This document shows positions 32,810 to 44,708 of a stretch of 64,000 bases of DNA, in pieces. Source of the stretch: Phycomyces nitens (Eukaryota; Mucoromycota; Mucoromycetes; Mucorales; Phycomycetaceae). The stretch is from assembly GCA_022702545.1 (NCBI GenBank), contig JAHRBC010000002.1:248001-312000 (forward strand), read 5' to 3'. The notes under the pieces were generated by a model that ran no database searches, was not told where the DNA came from, and worked only from the letters and a program-made list of their open reading frames with translations. Every line of letters starts with the position of its first letter. Positions within the stretch are counted from its first letter, which is position 1. Position numbers and translations under genes: made by a program.

Positions 32810-35800
32810 CACTACGGCGGAAAAAACGGTAGCTAACTACCGTTTTGGTAGCATTACTACCGTTTTTTCCCACCAAAAAAAACGGTAGTAAAGACTCTGT
32901 ATAAGGCGATTTCGGTAGCTGTTACCGTTTTTTTAGTGCGAAAAAAAAGGGTAGTTATGAGGCAGGAATAGGCACAGCTACCGTTTTTTTATCCAACCAA
33001 AATCGTTTCTTTATATACTATAGCCTCTCTTTTATATTACTTTATATACTAGCACCCATTCTTTTTTTACTGCCATTTATTTGAAATAATGGTTTATTTT
33101 TTATTATAATTTCGATTTATTTCAAATAATATTAAAATATATATAATAATAATATAGAAACACCAAAAGCAAATACTATTTAATATTATAAAACGTATAT
33201 GGTACAAACCTTTTACTCAATCTATACACGATGCCAACAACATGTTGTTATGACTTGGATGGCCTTTGGTCTTCATCGATTGCTATAAAAATATTGTGGT
33301 CAGAGAATGAAGCAATCAAATAAACCGAATATATTGTTTTGGGTAGCATACCAGTATATATTGTGCTTGTTAATCAGCGTGCCGAGCATCTTGTTGTGAA
33401 TCACTGTCATGACTTGGAAGGCCTTTGGTCTTCATCAATTGCTATAAAGATATTGTGGTCAGAGAATGAAGCGATCAAATAAACCAAGCATATTGTTTTG
33501 GATAGCATACCAGTATATATTGTGCTTGTTAATCGGTATACCAAGCATCTCTTGAATTAATGCCACTATATGAAACGTACAGATGTAAATACTAGATGCA
33601 GTAGAAGGAGAATAGAGAATGCGCAATATGATTAATTAAAGAGTGTAAACATATTATAATATTCTTACCATAGAAAATATATTGCTGTAAAGTCAGCTCA
33701 TAAGATTTAAAACTAATTCGAATATAATGGTAGTTGGCAGAATGAGTACATCATTAAGAAAACAATATGCATATTCTACAGAGATTCCCAGGTGGGGAGG
33801 TGGGGAACGACAAACTTTAGTGTAATATAGCTGTAAAAAATTTTCACCTTTTTTTAGTGTCTGAAAAATTATGAGATGAGTGTTTCATTCCTTGATTAAA
33901 GATAGCAGAGCTGAAGATGTGGTATACAAGATTCCAATCGGATGTTTATGTAATTGACAACCTTACATAAGGGAGGGTCATTTAGTTTTATTTCAAAAAA
34001 GTAGAGCAAAGAAAAGAAAAGAAATATAAACTAACCTCGGCGTAATACAGCTATAAAAAAATTTCATTTTTTTTGGTGCTTGAAAAAGGGCGAGATGTGT
34101 GTTTCATTCCTAGATTAAAAACAACAGAGCTGAAGATGTGGTATACAAGATGCCAATCGGGCATTTATTAAGGTGGCAATCTTACGTGATGGAGAGTTAT
34201 TCGATTTTATTTCAAAGGAGAGGACCAAAGCAAAGATAAAACAGCTAAAGGAAAAGAGGAAAAGAAAAAGTGTGCTAAAACATATACTAAAAATATGAGA
34301 GAACCAATAAGAGCAGCCTAAAGAATATTAAAGACTTAGTCTGTTTCTCTTAGATGAAGGCTCATTGCTCATTCCTAGTGGTGTAAACCTATATCAAACA
34401 GTAGAAATATTATATTAATATTAAATTGAGAATAGATGAGCAACAAAAAGCTCTAACTTATAGTACATCTGTCATGATTGGGGATTCAGCCTCGTCATCC
34501 GTTTGAAATACCTCATCTTCCGAAAGAAAAGAACTGCTTGCTCTTTCCTGCTATAACATAATAAAAATATTGTATTAATTATAATGTATATTCAAATGTT
34601 TGTTAATTAATAAACTTGCCTGGCTGTTCTCTGCTATTTTTCTCTTACAAGTCTGGTTTGCACTCTTAAAGGTGTCTTGAAGAAGATTCTTGGCACACCA
34701 CATTCTTTTGCACTTGTAAATATGGAGTGCTATTGTCCTAGCCGTGCCTCACTGGCCACAATCATTGATGACAGGTACGTTGATTTTGTCATCATTGACC
34801 AAGAAGTGTCTTTGCTGCTGTTGCTATTATTAGTCAAATAATCTCTTACCTACCCATGGAAAAAGTAATTAGAGTATACTCCAAGCTTATCACGTCAAAC
34901 TTGAAGGGCGGTAGAAATGCCAGTTTGCTTGTTGAGCGCTTTGCTGTTCATAGCTTTGTCAGTTCAGCAAACAGCTCTCAGAATTATCCTAGTACAAGTC
35001 AGCCATCCACATATAATGAAGCAAGTTTCTTAGATCTTCCAGATGGTGTAAGTGCTGCCCAGCTATGGGAGCCATTCAACTGACATGCCAGTTTGAATGA
35101 TGATGACTTGGAAGGTGTCAGCAGCCCTGTTGTCAAGAATACTTTGGCAAAGTACTATGTGCGAAACAGTGGTATGGACAGTATTGAACTTGATGACCCG
35201 ACGATTGTTGTTGCTTCTCGTCTTTGGAAAAATTCAACCGTACATTCTTCATGTATGTACCGAAGAATAAAAAACGAGACCAGACGTGGCAATCATCATG
35301 TGATGTTTACCTGTCCGTACAGAAAGTGAGTATTGGTATTATTCAAAATACAAAATAGAGATCACTCGCATTTTTTATATTTTTATCTAGCCGTCGCAAT
35401 ATAACTATTCAAAGCTGGTTTGTTAGCACCGTGGAATTTTATTTTGAGCATAAAGAGGTTGATGGCACACCGCACTTTCTGGCATTCGTTGAAGTGATGA
35501 AAGAGCATGGTACAGCAGCCCATGACTCATCTGTGCCAATTGTAATACGGCGGTCACACAGCTCAACTGGACAAACAACCCAGCCAAAATATGCTGTTAA
35601 TGTGGATGACATTCAGCATCAAGTTGGGCTCATCCAGTACCCTCCGAGTAGTAATCAGTTCTTTATCATTGCATCATATTATGTGTTTAATGACAATCTG
35701 CATGTGACCAGGGGTAATCTTGCCACTTTATAAAAATTTTCTTTTTCTTTTTCTTTCTTTATAAATATCAATACCAAATAAAATAAAATAAAATGGCTAA

Positions 35801-36142
35801 TAATGTCAAAAACAAAAAAATTGTTTCAAAAAAACGGTAGCATAACTACCGTTTTGTTCACACAGGCGAAAAATTATTTTTCTCAAAAATGCGCAACATC
35901 TTTAACACCAAATAAAATGCTCATTTCAATAAACAAGGTTGCCTAAAAACTTACGAGCCCTTTCTATGGTACTACAACTACCTCATTGCCTGATGAAAAG
36001 ACATTCCATGCAACTTTTATGAATCGGCATCGATGACATTACCTTTCAACCACAATCTGCGGAGATAAAGTGCTCAAAAATCATAAAAAACGGTAGTTAT
36101 GCTACCGTTTTCGGCACAGCTACCGGTCCTTCCACCGTAGTG
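32810..36142 (+). mobile_element. CIV-2: CACTA element nearly identical to CIV-1
   Basis: Ends CACTACGGCGG…CCACCGTAGTG with TGT duplications (32807-32809, 36143-36145). The empty site is preserved in LINE-2 at 9848-9850. It is 158 bp longer than CIV-1 because of a tandem duplication around 33243-33560 ('ggcctttggtcttcatc…' repeated). Very few differences from CIV-1 indicate recent movement of both. Confidence 0.95.
34856..35733 (+). pseudogene. Transposase C-terminal remnant of CIV-2
   Basis: Same three blocks and intron as in CIV-1 (34856-35083, 35093-35329, 35387-35733), with a few substitutions (for example SRLWKNS for SCLWKNS, the probable ancestral state). No catalytic core, so it is non-autonomous. 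Confidence 0.65.
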
Positions 36143-36230
36143 TGTGTAAAAAGGTGTAACAGTGAAAGGGAGGAGACAGAATTGCAGAACAAGAAACATT
36201 TCAGAAGGAGAGAAAGGAAAGAAAAGAAAG

Positions 36231-36893
36231 TGACGTGTGATGTGTTTGTATGGTTGTGTATGGTAACCGAACGGGCGACAAATAAAATATATAAAAGAAA
36301 CAATGAAAGAACCAGTAAAAGACTAACAAAACTCAACAGAAATATCCCCAAAATGACCGGGCAAAATATAACTGCTCTTCAGAGATCGAGAGCTTAAACT
36401 CAAAAGAATAAAATAACCGTAAAATTGATCGTAAAACTGACTGATAATATTTATTCATTAGAAAAGAATGTCTTTTATAGACAAAGAAAATAACTAAAAG
36501 AATAACCGAAAAATGAAATAATAAAATAATAAAATGATGCCATCAAGGCCAAAGGAAAAATATAATAAAAAAAAATACTATAACATAGTAAAGAAAGGGG
36601 TAAGACAAAGAAGTAGGGGAAATAAACTAAAGAAGTACAGAATGGTGCAATCCTGCAAGAAAGTGAGAAAGGATTCACAAAGGAAATATAAAAGGAAATA
36701 ATAAAATGTGATAAAATAAAAATAAAGAAAAATTGAAAAGAAGGAGAAATAAAGAAACTCGGGGATCGGCCATCCTTACTCGGCTCGGACTTCTTCTTCG
36801 GACTGGTCCGGCCTCCGATCCCTCCTAGGCCTGTTCCGGGCCCTTGGTCCGGCTTCATGGTCGAAACCGAACTTGCCCACAACACACGTGTCA
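36231..36893 (-). repeat. Solo LTR of a second tRNA-upstream family member, 663 bp
   Basis: On the minus strand it runs TGACACGTGTGTTGTGGG…CACACGTCA. AAAG occurs on both sides (36227-36230, 36894-36897). A TATA-like gtctataaaag lies on the minus strand near 36475. It is 10 bp upstream of the intact tRNA-Thr and points away from it. It shares the terminal motif, but little internal sequence, with the 31343 copy. Confidence 0.75.
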
Positions 36894-36903
36894 AAAGGAA
36901 AAC

Positions 36904-36975
36904 GCCTTCTTGGCTCAGTTGGCAGAGCGTCTGCCTAGTAAGCAGAAGGTCGCCAGTTCAATTCTGGCAGAAGGC
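36904..36975 (+). tRNA. tRNA-Thr (anticodon AGT)
   Basis: A complete 72-nt cloverleaf: acceptor GCCTTCT/AGAAGGC (7 perfect pairs), D arm GCTC…GAGC, anticodon arm TCTGC-CTAGTAA-GCAGA, variable AGGTC, T arm GCCAG-TTCAATT-CTGGC. The anticodon AGT (A34 normally edited to inosine) reads Thr codons. No intron. It is the only intact copy of the sequence whose first 15 nt recur at three LINE ends, and it carries LTRs 10 bp upstream and 25 bp downstream. Confidence 0.96.
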
Positions 36976-37000
36976 ATTACTTATTCACAACTTTTTATTG

Positions 37001-37442
37001 TGTTGGACATTATTTTGATGAATCTGTTGTGCTTAATTTTGGTGAGACAAGTGTCGTTTTGGATCTGGTGTCAAGTCTCAACTGGGTGTATCTTGCTAAT
37101 GCTTGACTTAGATAAGTTTTGCAATAGATCACCACCAACTAGGACGTTTAGGATAAATAGGAATATAGAGAATTGAATGCTTTTTATTGTTACAAATCAT
37201 TGTAGTATTTATACAGATTTTATAAGTGAAACTATCTAAACTAATTACTCTTTACTCAAGACACATTGGTTATCTCTTTATGAGAGGCGATGAGAATATG
37301 TCTTGGTTTTACAAAAAGGGGAACCAATCGGTATAACATTGAGGACATATGTTAAAAGCATTACCGATTGGGTACCTGATTATCTGGGTTATTATTCGCT
37401 ATGTCAACTCTGACACTGGGTTGTTCTTCCAATGCTATAACA
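37001..37442 (-). repeat. Probable solo LTR downstream of tRNA-Thr
   Basis: On the minus strand it runs TGTTATAGCATTGG…ATGTCCAACA, with a TATA-like ctgtataaatac. The last 26 bases match 57600-57625, next to tRNA-Ala, with one difference. No target duplication is evident (tattg versus cagcc), so the outer boundary is uncertain. Confidence 0.5.
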
Positions 37443-37453
37443 CAGCCAATATT

Positions 37454-39934
37454 CACTACAGCGGAAGGACCGGTAGCTGTGCCAAAAACGGTAGCATAAC
37501 TACCGTTTTTTATGATTTTAGAGCACTTTATCTCCGCAGATTGTGGTTGAAAGGTAATGTCATTGATCCCGATTCATAAAAGTTGCATGAAATGTCTTTT
37601 CATCTGGCAATGAGGTAGTTGTAGTACCATATAAAGGGCTCGTAAGTTTTTAGGCAACATTGTTTATTGAAATGAGCATTTTATTTGGTGTTAAAGATGT
37701 TGCGCATTTTTGAGAAAAATAATTTTTCGCCTGTGTGAACAAAACGGTAGTTATGCTACCGTTTTTTTGAAACAATTTTTTTGTTTTTGACATTATTAGC
37801 CATTTTATTTTATTTTATTTGGTATTGATATTTATAATGAAAGAAAAAAGAAAAAGAAAATTTTTATAAAGTGGCAAGGTTCCCCATGGTCACATGCAGA
37901 TTGTCATTAAACACGTAATATGGTGCAATGATAAAGAACTGATTACTACTCAGAGGGTACTGGATGAGCCCAACTTGATGCTGAATGTCATCCACATTAA
38001 CAGCATATTTTGGCTGGGTTGTTTGTCCAGTTGAGCTGTGTGACCGCCGTATTACGATTGGCACAGATGAGTCATAGGCTGCTGTACCATGCTCTTTCAT
38101 CACTTCAACGAATGCCAGAAAGTGCAGTGTGCCATCAACCTCTTTATGCTCAAAATAAAATTCCACGGTGCCAACAAACCAGCTTTGAATAGTTATATTG
38201 CGACGGCTAGATAAAAATATAAAAAATGCGAGTGATCTCTATTTTGTATTTTGAATAATACCAATACTCACTTTCTGTACGGACAGGTAAACATCACATG
38301 ATGATTGCCACGTCTGGTCTTGTTTTTTATTCTTCGGTACATACATGAAGAATGTACGGTTGAATTTTTCTAAAGACGAGAAGCAATAACAATCGTCGGG
38401 TCATCAAGTTCAATACTGTTCATACCACTGTTTTGCACATAGTACTTTGCCCAAGTATTCTTGACAACAGGGCTGCTGACACCTTCCAAGTCATCATCAT
38501 TCAAGCTGGCATGTCAGTTGAATGGCTCCCATAGCTGGGCAGCACTTACACCATCTGGAAGATCTAAGAAACTTGCTTCATTATATGTGGATGGCTGACT
38601 TGTACTAGGATAATTCTGAGAGCTGTTTGCTGAACTGACAAAGCTATGAACAGCAAAGCGCTCAACAAGCAAACTGGCATTTCTACCGCCCTTCAAGTTT
38701 GACGTGATAAGCTTGGAGTATACTCTAATTACTTTTTACATGGGTAGGTAAGAGATTATTTGACTAATAATAGCAACAGCAGCAAAGACACTTCTTGGTC
38801 AATGATGACAAAATCAACGTACCTGTCATCAATGATTGTGGCCAGTGAGGCACGGCTAGGACAATAGCACTCCACATTTACAAGTGCAAAAGAATGTGGT
38901 GTGCCAAGAATCTTCTTCAAGACACCTTTAAGAGTGCAAACCAGACTTGTAAGAGAAAAATAGCAGAGAACAGCCAGGCAAGTTTATTAATTAACAAACA
39001 TTTGAATATACATTATAATTAATACAATATTTTTATTATGTTATAGCAGGAAAGAGCAAGCAGTTCTTTTCTTTCGGAAGATGAGGTATTTCAAATGGAT
39101 GACGAGGCTGAATCCCCAATCATGACAGATGTACTATAAGTTAGAGCTTTTTTGTTGCTCATCTATTCTCAATTTAATATTAATATAATATTTCTACTGT
39201 TTGATATAGGTTTACACCACTAGGAATGAGCAATGAGCCTTCATCTAAGAGAAACAGACTAAGTCTTTAATATTCTTTAGGCTGCTCTTATTGGTTCTCT
39301 CATATTTTTAGTATATGTTTTAGTGCACTTTTTCTTTTCCTCTTTTCCTTTAGCTGTTTTATCTTTGCTTTGGTCCTCTCCTTTGAAATAAAATCGAATA
39401 ACTCTCCATCACGTAAGATTGCCACCTTAATAAATACCCGATTGACATCTTGTATACCACATCTTCAGCTCTGTTGTTTTTAATCTAGGAATGAAACACA
39501 CATCTCGCCCTTTTTCAAGCACCAAAAAAAATGAAATTTTTTTATAGCTGTATTACGCCGAGGTTAGTTTATATTTCTTTTCTTTTCTTTGCTCTACTTT
39601 TTTGAAGTAAAACTAAATGACCCTCCCTTATGTAAGGTTGTCAATGACATAAACATCCGATTGGAATCTTGTATACCACATCTTCAGCTCTGCTATCTTT
39701 AATCAAGGAATGAAACACTCATCTCATAATTTTTCAGACACTAAAAAAAGGTGAAAATTTTTTACAGCTATATTACACTAAAGTTTGTCGTTCCCCACCT
39801 CCCCACCTGGGAATCTCTGTAGAATATATATATTGTTTTCTTAATGATGTACTCATTCTGCCAACTACCATTATATTCGAATTAGTTTTAAATCTTATGA
39901 GCTGACTTTACAGCAATATATTTTCTATGGTAAG
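37454..39934 (-). mobile_element. CIV-3: inverted CACTA copy cut by a gypsy LTR
   Basis: The end at 37454 reads CACTACAGCGGAAGGACCGG. The transposase remnant lies on the minus strand (38696-37864), followed by the same non-coding half as CIV-1. Homology stops at 'ctatggtaag' (39934), where the gypsy LTR begins; the other terminus is missing from the window. It carries more differences than CIV-1 and CIV-2 (for example a lost ATG in the first block). Confidence 0.9.
37864..38696 (-). pseudogene. Transposase C-terminal remnant of CIV-3
   Basis: Same blocks as in CIV-1 on the minus strand. The first ATG is changed (TACATG context lost near 38740) and a frame change disrupts the middle block near 38370-38385 (tctaaagacgagaagc versus the intact copies). 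Confidence 0.6.
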
Positions 39935-40219
39935 TGTGGTATACACACCACAGCTGAGTAAAATACAAACTCCACAACCGATATCTGGTTCCTCTTTGCT
40001 AATGACCATGGCAAGATAACATCCCAGGAGCAGTTACACACCAGGCACACGTACACTTCACACTACTACAGTGATAACTGACCATTACACAATAGAGATT
40101 ATTAGAACAAGGGAACTAGAATAATAACTATATAAACCACCATAATATTCTTTCTTCAAGAAAACAACACTCTCACAGTATCTATAAGTTCCCCAAAAAC
40201 CCTTAATTACCACATTTTT

Positions 40220-40227
40220 TACTGTGA
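40220..40227 (+). promoter_or_regulatory. Putative self-priming primer-binding site of gypsy 1
   Basis: TACTGTGA directly after the LTR is complementary to TCACAGTA inside the LTR (40173-40180), about 40 nt after the TATA-like box. There is no TGG-type tRNA primer site. Gypsy 2 has the same layout with a compensating base change. Confidence 0.5.
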
Positions 40228-40255
40228 ACCATATTTTATTTTATCTTTAAAAAAA

Positions 40256-41976
40256 ATGAACAACCATATCGCCACCGCTTCGTTTGTCAGCTCGGAAGAG
40301 AGCATCCAGAATGAGACAGGCACAACCATCGAGGTGATTGCTGAGAACCAAGAGATGGGAGAGGTCACCGCCACTCAGGAGACGGAAACCCTGGACATCA
40401 TGGCCATTGGCACCGCCTTGGACGCAAGAAGAAAGCGAGCCTCAGCTCATTTGATGAGAACGTTGAGCAACCCGGTTGCTACAGCAGAAGAGATCAAGGA
40501 GGCCCAAGAGGAGGTCGATCGCACCAAATTGCGCTGGATCTCCTACCTGTCGGCTCAGGAATCCTTGGCAGACACTTTGGCCGAAACCATCATCAGAAGG
40601 TTAACCGAGAAGAAAAGAGCCAAGGACTACATGGACAAGATGGATTCCTTTGTGCCTCCAAACCTGCCCATCTTCCAATTGCAGGGCAGCCGACTCAGGG
40701 AAGCCAACAAGAAGGTACACAAGTCGATCCACTCTTTCCTCAATGAGTTTGAGGTACAGATGAGGGTCCACAACCTCCCAGCAGACAAGCACTGGGAACA
40801 ACTTTTCTGGTTGACCTGCGATGACATGCAGCGTTTGTGGTTCCAGAAAACCAAGGCAGACAAGGGACTCACTTGGTTGCAGGCCCGCACCCGTATGGAA
40901 CAAGAGTACAGAAACCTATACTACATCTGGATGAAGCGCCATGAACTGCGTGGTCTCTCGCAGCGTACAGGAGAGCCTGTAAGAATGTACGCCCAACGCT
41001 ACCAAGAAGCAACCTTTGCGGCCGGCCTGGAGAATGGAGAAGAACTGGTCTGGCTTTTTGTCTCGTCCCTCACCAAGACCATCCGAGAGAAAGCTTGGCA
41101 AACACTAACCCATAACTATGGGTTAGAGAAGCCCCAGGACATCAATCAGGTTGTTCCCCTGATCATTGCCACCAGCGGAGAAGAGTCCGATATTGACGGG
41201 CTGGACAAGTACCTGGGAGCAGGTGCCAAAAGGCGCCAAGAAGACCGCCAAGAAGAACAGGACACCTACAAGAAAGGCAAAGTAGCCAGTCGTGCAGGCA
41301 GAGGCACCAGCACAGGTAGCTGCCTGGTGCATCCAAAGGGCAGACATTCACTTCATGAATGTCAAGTAATCCGCAACTTGAACACCAAGGACACCAAGGA
41401 CACCAAGTCCTTTCCCAGTACAAGTGCGCCAAGAACACCCGTCCTGTGCTGTTACTGCCACAAGGTCCCATATGTCCCAGGGCACAAGTGTCCCGAGTTT
41501 CAGATGGCAAAGAACAAGACTCAGGTCTTTGCCAATCGCAGTTCCCGAGTTGCGTGGGTAGAAGAACCTGCCAATGACAGAATTGACGTGGATCTCAGCC
41601 ATCTGAACTTGCAAGCACAAGGTAAACACCTTTCACATACAAAAAACAATCATAAAGATAATGAAAATAAACCGCCTTCCTATAACGATGGCTCACTATA
41701 CGTTCCTATACTTGTACAGAATGAACGGACATGGGCGCTGGTAGACTCGGGGGCAAATGCTTCCTTTATCTCACCCCAACTAGCTCAATCCCTTCGTCTT
41801 AACACAAATAAAAAGGTCTTACACCAACAAAAAATATACTTAGCCTCACAAGGCAATGTAGCGGAGCACTTAGGATCAGTAGATAATGTTGTACTATCAT
41901 ACAAAAATAAGACATTGCAACATAGCTTTATTATCATGAATTTAGCCTTAGACACCCAGATAAGCATTGGCACAGA
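40256..41976 (+). pseudogene. Gypsy 1 Gag-protease, 3'-truncated
   Basis: An open frame of about 573 codons. The Gag-like region (QEQLFWLTCDDMQRLWFQK-type helix region, about residues 150-280) is followed by charged Arg/Gln-rich sequence and a Cys/His cluster (CCYCHKVPYVPGHKC). The aspartic protease follows with WALVDSGANASFISP (DSGA active site). The frame then runs 14 codons into the CACTA terminus and stops at 42019. Domain order is that of Ty3/gypsy Gag-Pol. No internal stop, so loss of function is due to the truncation. Confidence 0.85.
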
Positions 41977-42429
41977 CACTGCAAAAATACCCCCGATTCC
42001 CATATGTGATAGTTTGTAAAATTCTGAGTGAAATAAAAAACAAATTCTAGAATTAAATTGAAATGTTATCTTGCATATATAAAAAACAACACATATAAGA
42101 TAATGAAGTAATTCGGTGGATATAAAGCTCTGCTTTTGGACGTGTAGGCTTGTTAAACTCAAGAGTGTACAGAACTATAACTGAAAGTGTTATCTTATTT
42201 CTTTTTAGTCAAACATTACATGAATTATTTTTTCAATATCAATAAAAAAATCTATTTTTTAATAGATCAAGATGCAAACTTTTCGACTATTTTCTGCAAA
42301 CTATTCACCTATGTTCTAAAGGACGTATATTTATTGGTTGTTTAATCTGTTTGACACTTTAAACACTTTCAATTGGGGGTTTATTTTATACTTCTTTATA
42401 AATAAGTCATGGAAAATAGTTTACGAATA

Positions 42430-43165
42430 GATTTTTATTGATAAAATATTTTTCTCATAATATACAGCCTAGTAATTTGGTCTAGATTCATGGCTATAGC
42501 TATATTGATACTAATTTGTTTTTACCTTTTGAAACACGGGTAGAAAGCATAACTGATTCATTGACTATCATCTTGAATAACTGGAAAAGTAGTTGCTCAA
42601 ACAGAGTAGACAACTAAGACTTTGAGACCGAATTTTCAGGTATACCAAACAGTATCTCAAGATAGATAATGATATAGCAATCAAAAAATATGTACGCGTA
42701 ATAGAAAAAGATATCTATATTTTTCTGTTAGAAAAGCAATAGGAATGACTGATTACTTACCAAGACAAACTGGTTTGTTGGATATTCCATGTCTTTGTTA
42801 AAACGCGGCAATTTTCTTTGATAAAAAGGCTGATAGTAAAGACAGAATATATTAGTATTAATAGTGATAAAATATTCAAACATACCAAGTACATTCCGTC
42901 CATTTGACTTCATCATTGTCATCTTTGGCCATTGCGATTGAAAGGAGTTGTTTTGAATCTACAAGATGAAGATTATTGATTAGCAACAGCAATAAAAAAT
43001 AGTGCGCCCATTTACATTTTTCTTGTGCAAGCTTGAATAAAAGTGACTATAGGACACCTTTTAGATAATTGAAAAGATGTTAAAGATTATCTTTAATTGC
43101 GTGAAAAATTTTCAAGTACTTACCAGAGAGTATAAAGGAAGCAAAAAGTAAAAAGAGAGAGAAAA
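42430..43165 (-). other. Intron-dense locus of CII at the gene 3 position
   Basis: The minus strand shows short blocks bounded by splice signals: 'ctctctg|gtaagtact' near 43130, an exon about 42958-42886 followed by gtatgt, an exon about 42829-42762 (ending GTCTTG|gtaagt), and another near 42595-42540 followed by gtaaaa. Spliced in order, the first two blocks give a short open peptide starting MAKDDNDEVKW. I see no clear protein similarity to CI-1 gene 3. Position (beyond and divergent from the accessory gene) and exon style are the same. Confidence 0.4.
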
Positions 43166-43476
43166 AGGGAAAATTGGGAAAAAAGAATCCATATGCATTT
43201 TTAGATTATAGTAAGCCCTAATAAATTATGAGAACAAAGGGATTATGAAAACTGTGTACCCAAGACTCTTTTTTTTTACTGTACTCCAGATATATTTTTT
43301 AAAGATATAAATACAGTCTTTTATATATATATATAATACTATTGTTCTTATTTGACACTATACCTTATACTGCAAATTATAATGTATGTTTATGTATTCA
43401 AAGAAATATATGTTAATATATATGGATTTATTTATGCTTATTATTTTATTTTATTTTAAAAAAAAATATTTAGAAA

Positions 43477-44708
43477 ATGTCTTCAAACCAGAGAAACTCA
43501 GGACGCAAAGCCAGAGCAAACCAAACTGCTCCCATTCACCGTGTTGCTGCTGGCCGTATTAGCCAGCGTGAAATCCTTCCAAGGGCCCCCAGTAGCAGTG
43601 AGGAAAGTAGTCAAGGACAGACAGAAATGGCCACTGTCCTTGAAGACTTGAGGTTTCTCAAGTCCAGAATGGGAATGGTCTATGACATCGCTGGCAAGAC
43701 CAACCAGACCATGAGTACATTCATGGAAGCCCATGCCAGTGGTGTCCAGAGCCAGCTCCCTCTTGGCCAAGCTGGTCCCGTTGGAATGGCTCCTTCTGTT
43801 GGCCCCTCCAGCTCACTTGGTACTAGTGATATGAGTGCGATTGTCTTGGTATGAATATTATTATTATTTTGTTAAAAAATATTTTCTAATAAATTATATC
43901 TAGGAATTCATTAATGAGAAGATGTGGAAGAAGAACCTCACGTCTAACGATCCTGCTCTGATTGCCGAGAATGAAGGCAAACAGAAATGGAATAAGGACA
44001 AGAAGATTAATCACCCAGACAATGTCAGGGTCATCAACTACTTGAGAGACTACATTCTCTCGCAGCCTCATGCTGCTGGTTTTTGGCCTGGCATGGTAGT
44101 GCAAAAAATTAAAAACAATTACAAGTACTATCATCTCACTTCAAACATGAGTGAAGAGCAAGCTTCTGCCAAGAAGAGAAAGGTTTGGGCTAATACCAGG
44201 CTCGTCGAGGTTAGTATAAAGACGATTTGATATTTTTAATTTAATCTGAAAATTTTTATAGATCCACTTGCGCAGGGTGGAGGCCTACAAACGTCACTGG
44301 AGGGCAATTGATGAGGAGATGGGCCATAAGCCTGAAAACCCTGATGAGATGGCCTATCTCCATGTCCTCCAGAAGTATGTGATGTCTGATGGTGAATCAG
44401 ACATGGAAGACGTTGCGCCTGGTATTAGCATGCGTGTTCTCTGTGTTGCTCGTCCCAGTTGGAGAAGTGATGAGGTAATTAATATTTTGTAGAGTGATGT
44501 GCTGATTGATGAGAAAAGACTGATAAGTTTAATATAGTTGAACCGGCTTCTGGAGGTTATTGACCGTCTTGCAAGAGAGGATAACCTGAGACGGTCATCA
44601 ACAAAGACAAAGACAAGAATGCCCAGACAGCAAAAAACGATCAAGGAGATTCCTGCCCCAAGTCACCTGACTTTGAATTTGCCTGCCTGGGTATTCAAAA
44701 ATGAATAA
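43477..44708 (+). CDS. CACTA accessory protein of CII, 353 aa
   Basis: Exons 43477-43848, 43904-44209, 44262-44474 and 44538-44708 add to 1062 nt in one frame with GT-AG introns. Exon 2 is again 306 nt. The N-terminus is basic and Ser/Gln-rich, followed by a coil-like stretch (MATVLEDLRFLKSRMG). The centre contains HPDNVRVINYLRDYIL, then VARPSWRSDE, and the C-terminus LTLNLPAWVFKNE. It is homologous to the accessory genes of CI and CIII by structure and by the RPSWRS block. It is convergent with the CII transposase, whose stop is only about 95 bp away. Function unknown. Confidence 0.75.

Larger units (their letters stand above)
32624..36230 (-). mobile_element. LINE-4: 3' fragment of the LINE, interrupted by CIV-2
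   Basis: Only the last ~270 bp of the LINE are present (32624-32809 and 36146-36230), with TGT duplications around CIV-2. The 3' end abuts the tRNA-Thr 15-mer. The 5'-truncated end reaches the LTR at 36231, and its last 10 nt are probably 36894-36903, just before the intact tRNA. Confidence 0.8.
39935..41976 (+). mobile_element. Ty3/gypsy element 1, truncated by CACTA CII
   Basis: The 5' LTR is 39935-40214 (TGTGGTATAC…TACCACA, 280 bp; TATA-like ctatataaacc near 40130). A non-tRNA-like primer site follows, then gag and protease. It is inserted in CIV-3 and cut at 41976 by the CII terminus, so RT, RNase H, integrase and the 3' LTR are not here. Confidence 0.85.

Noticed and set aside
36844..37176. 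110-aa ORF across tRNA-Thr
   Set aside because: It is formed by LTR, tRNA and flanking sequence read together, and is not conserved.
41977..42019. Last 14 codons of the gypsy 1 polyprotein
   Set aside because: They are the terminal inverted repeat of CACTA CII read in frame, not gypsy sequence.
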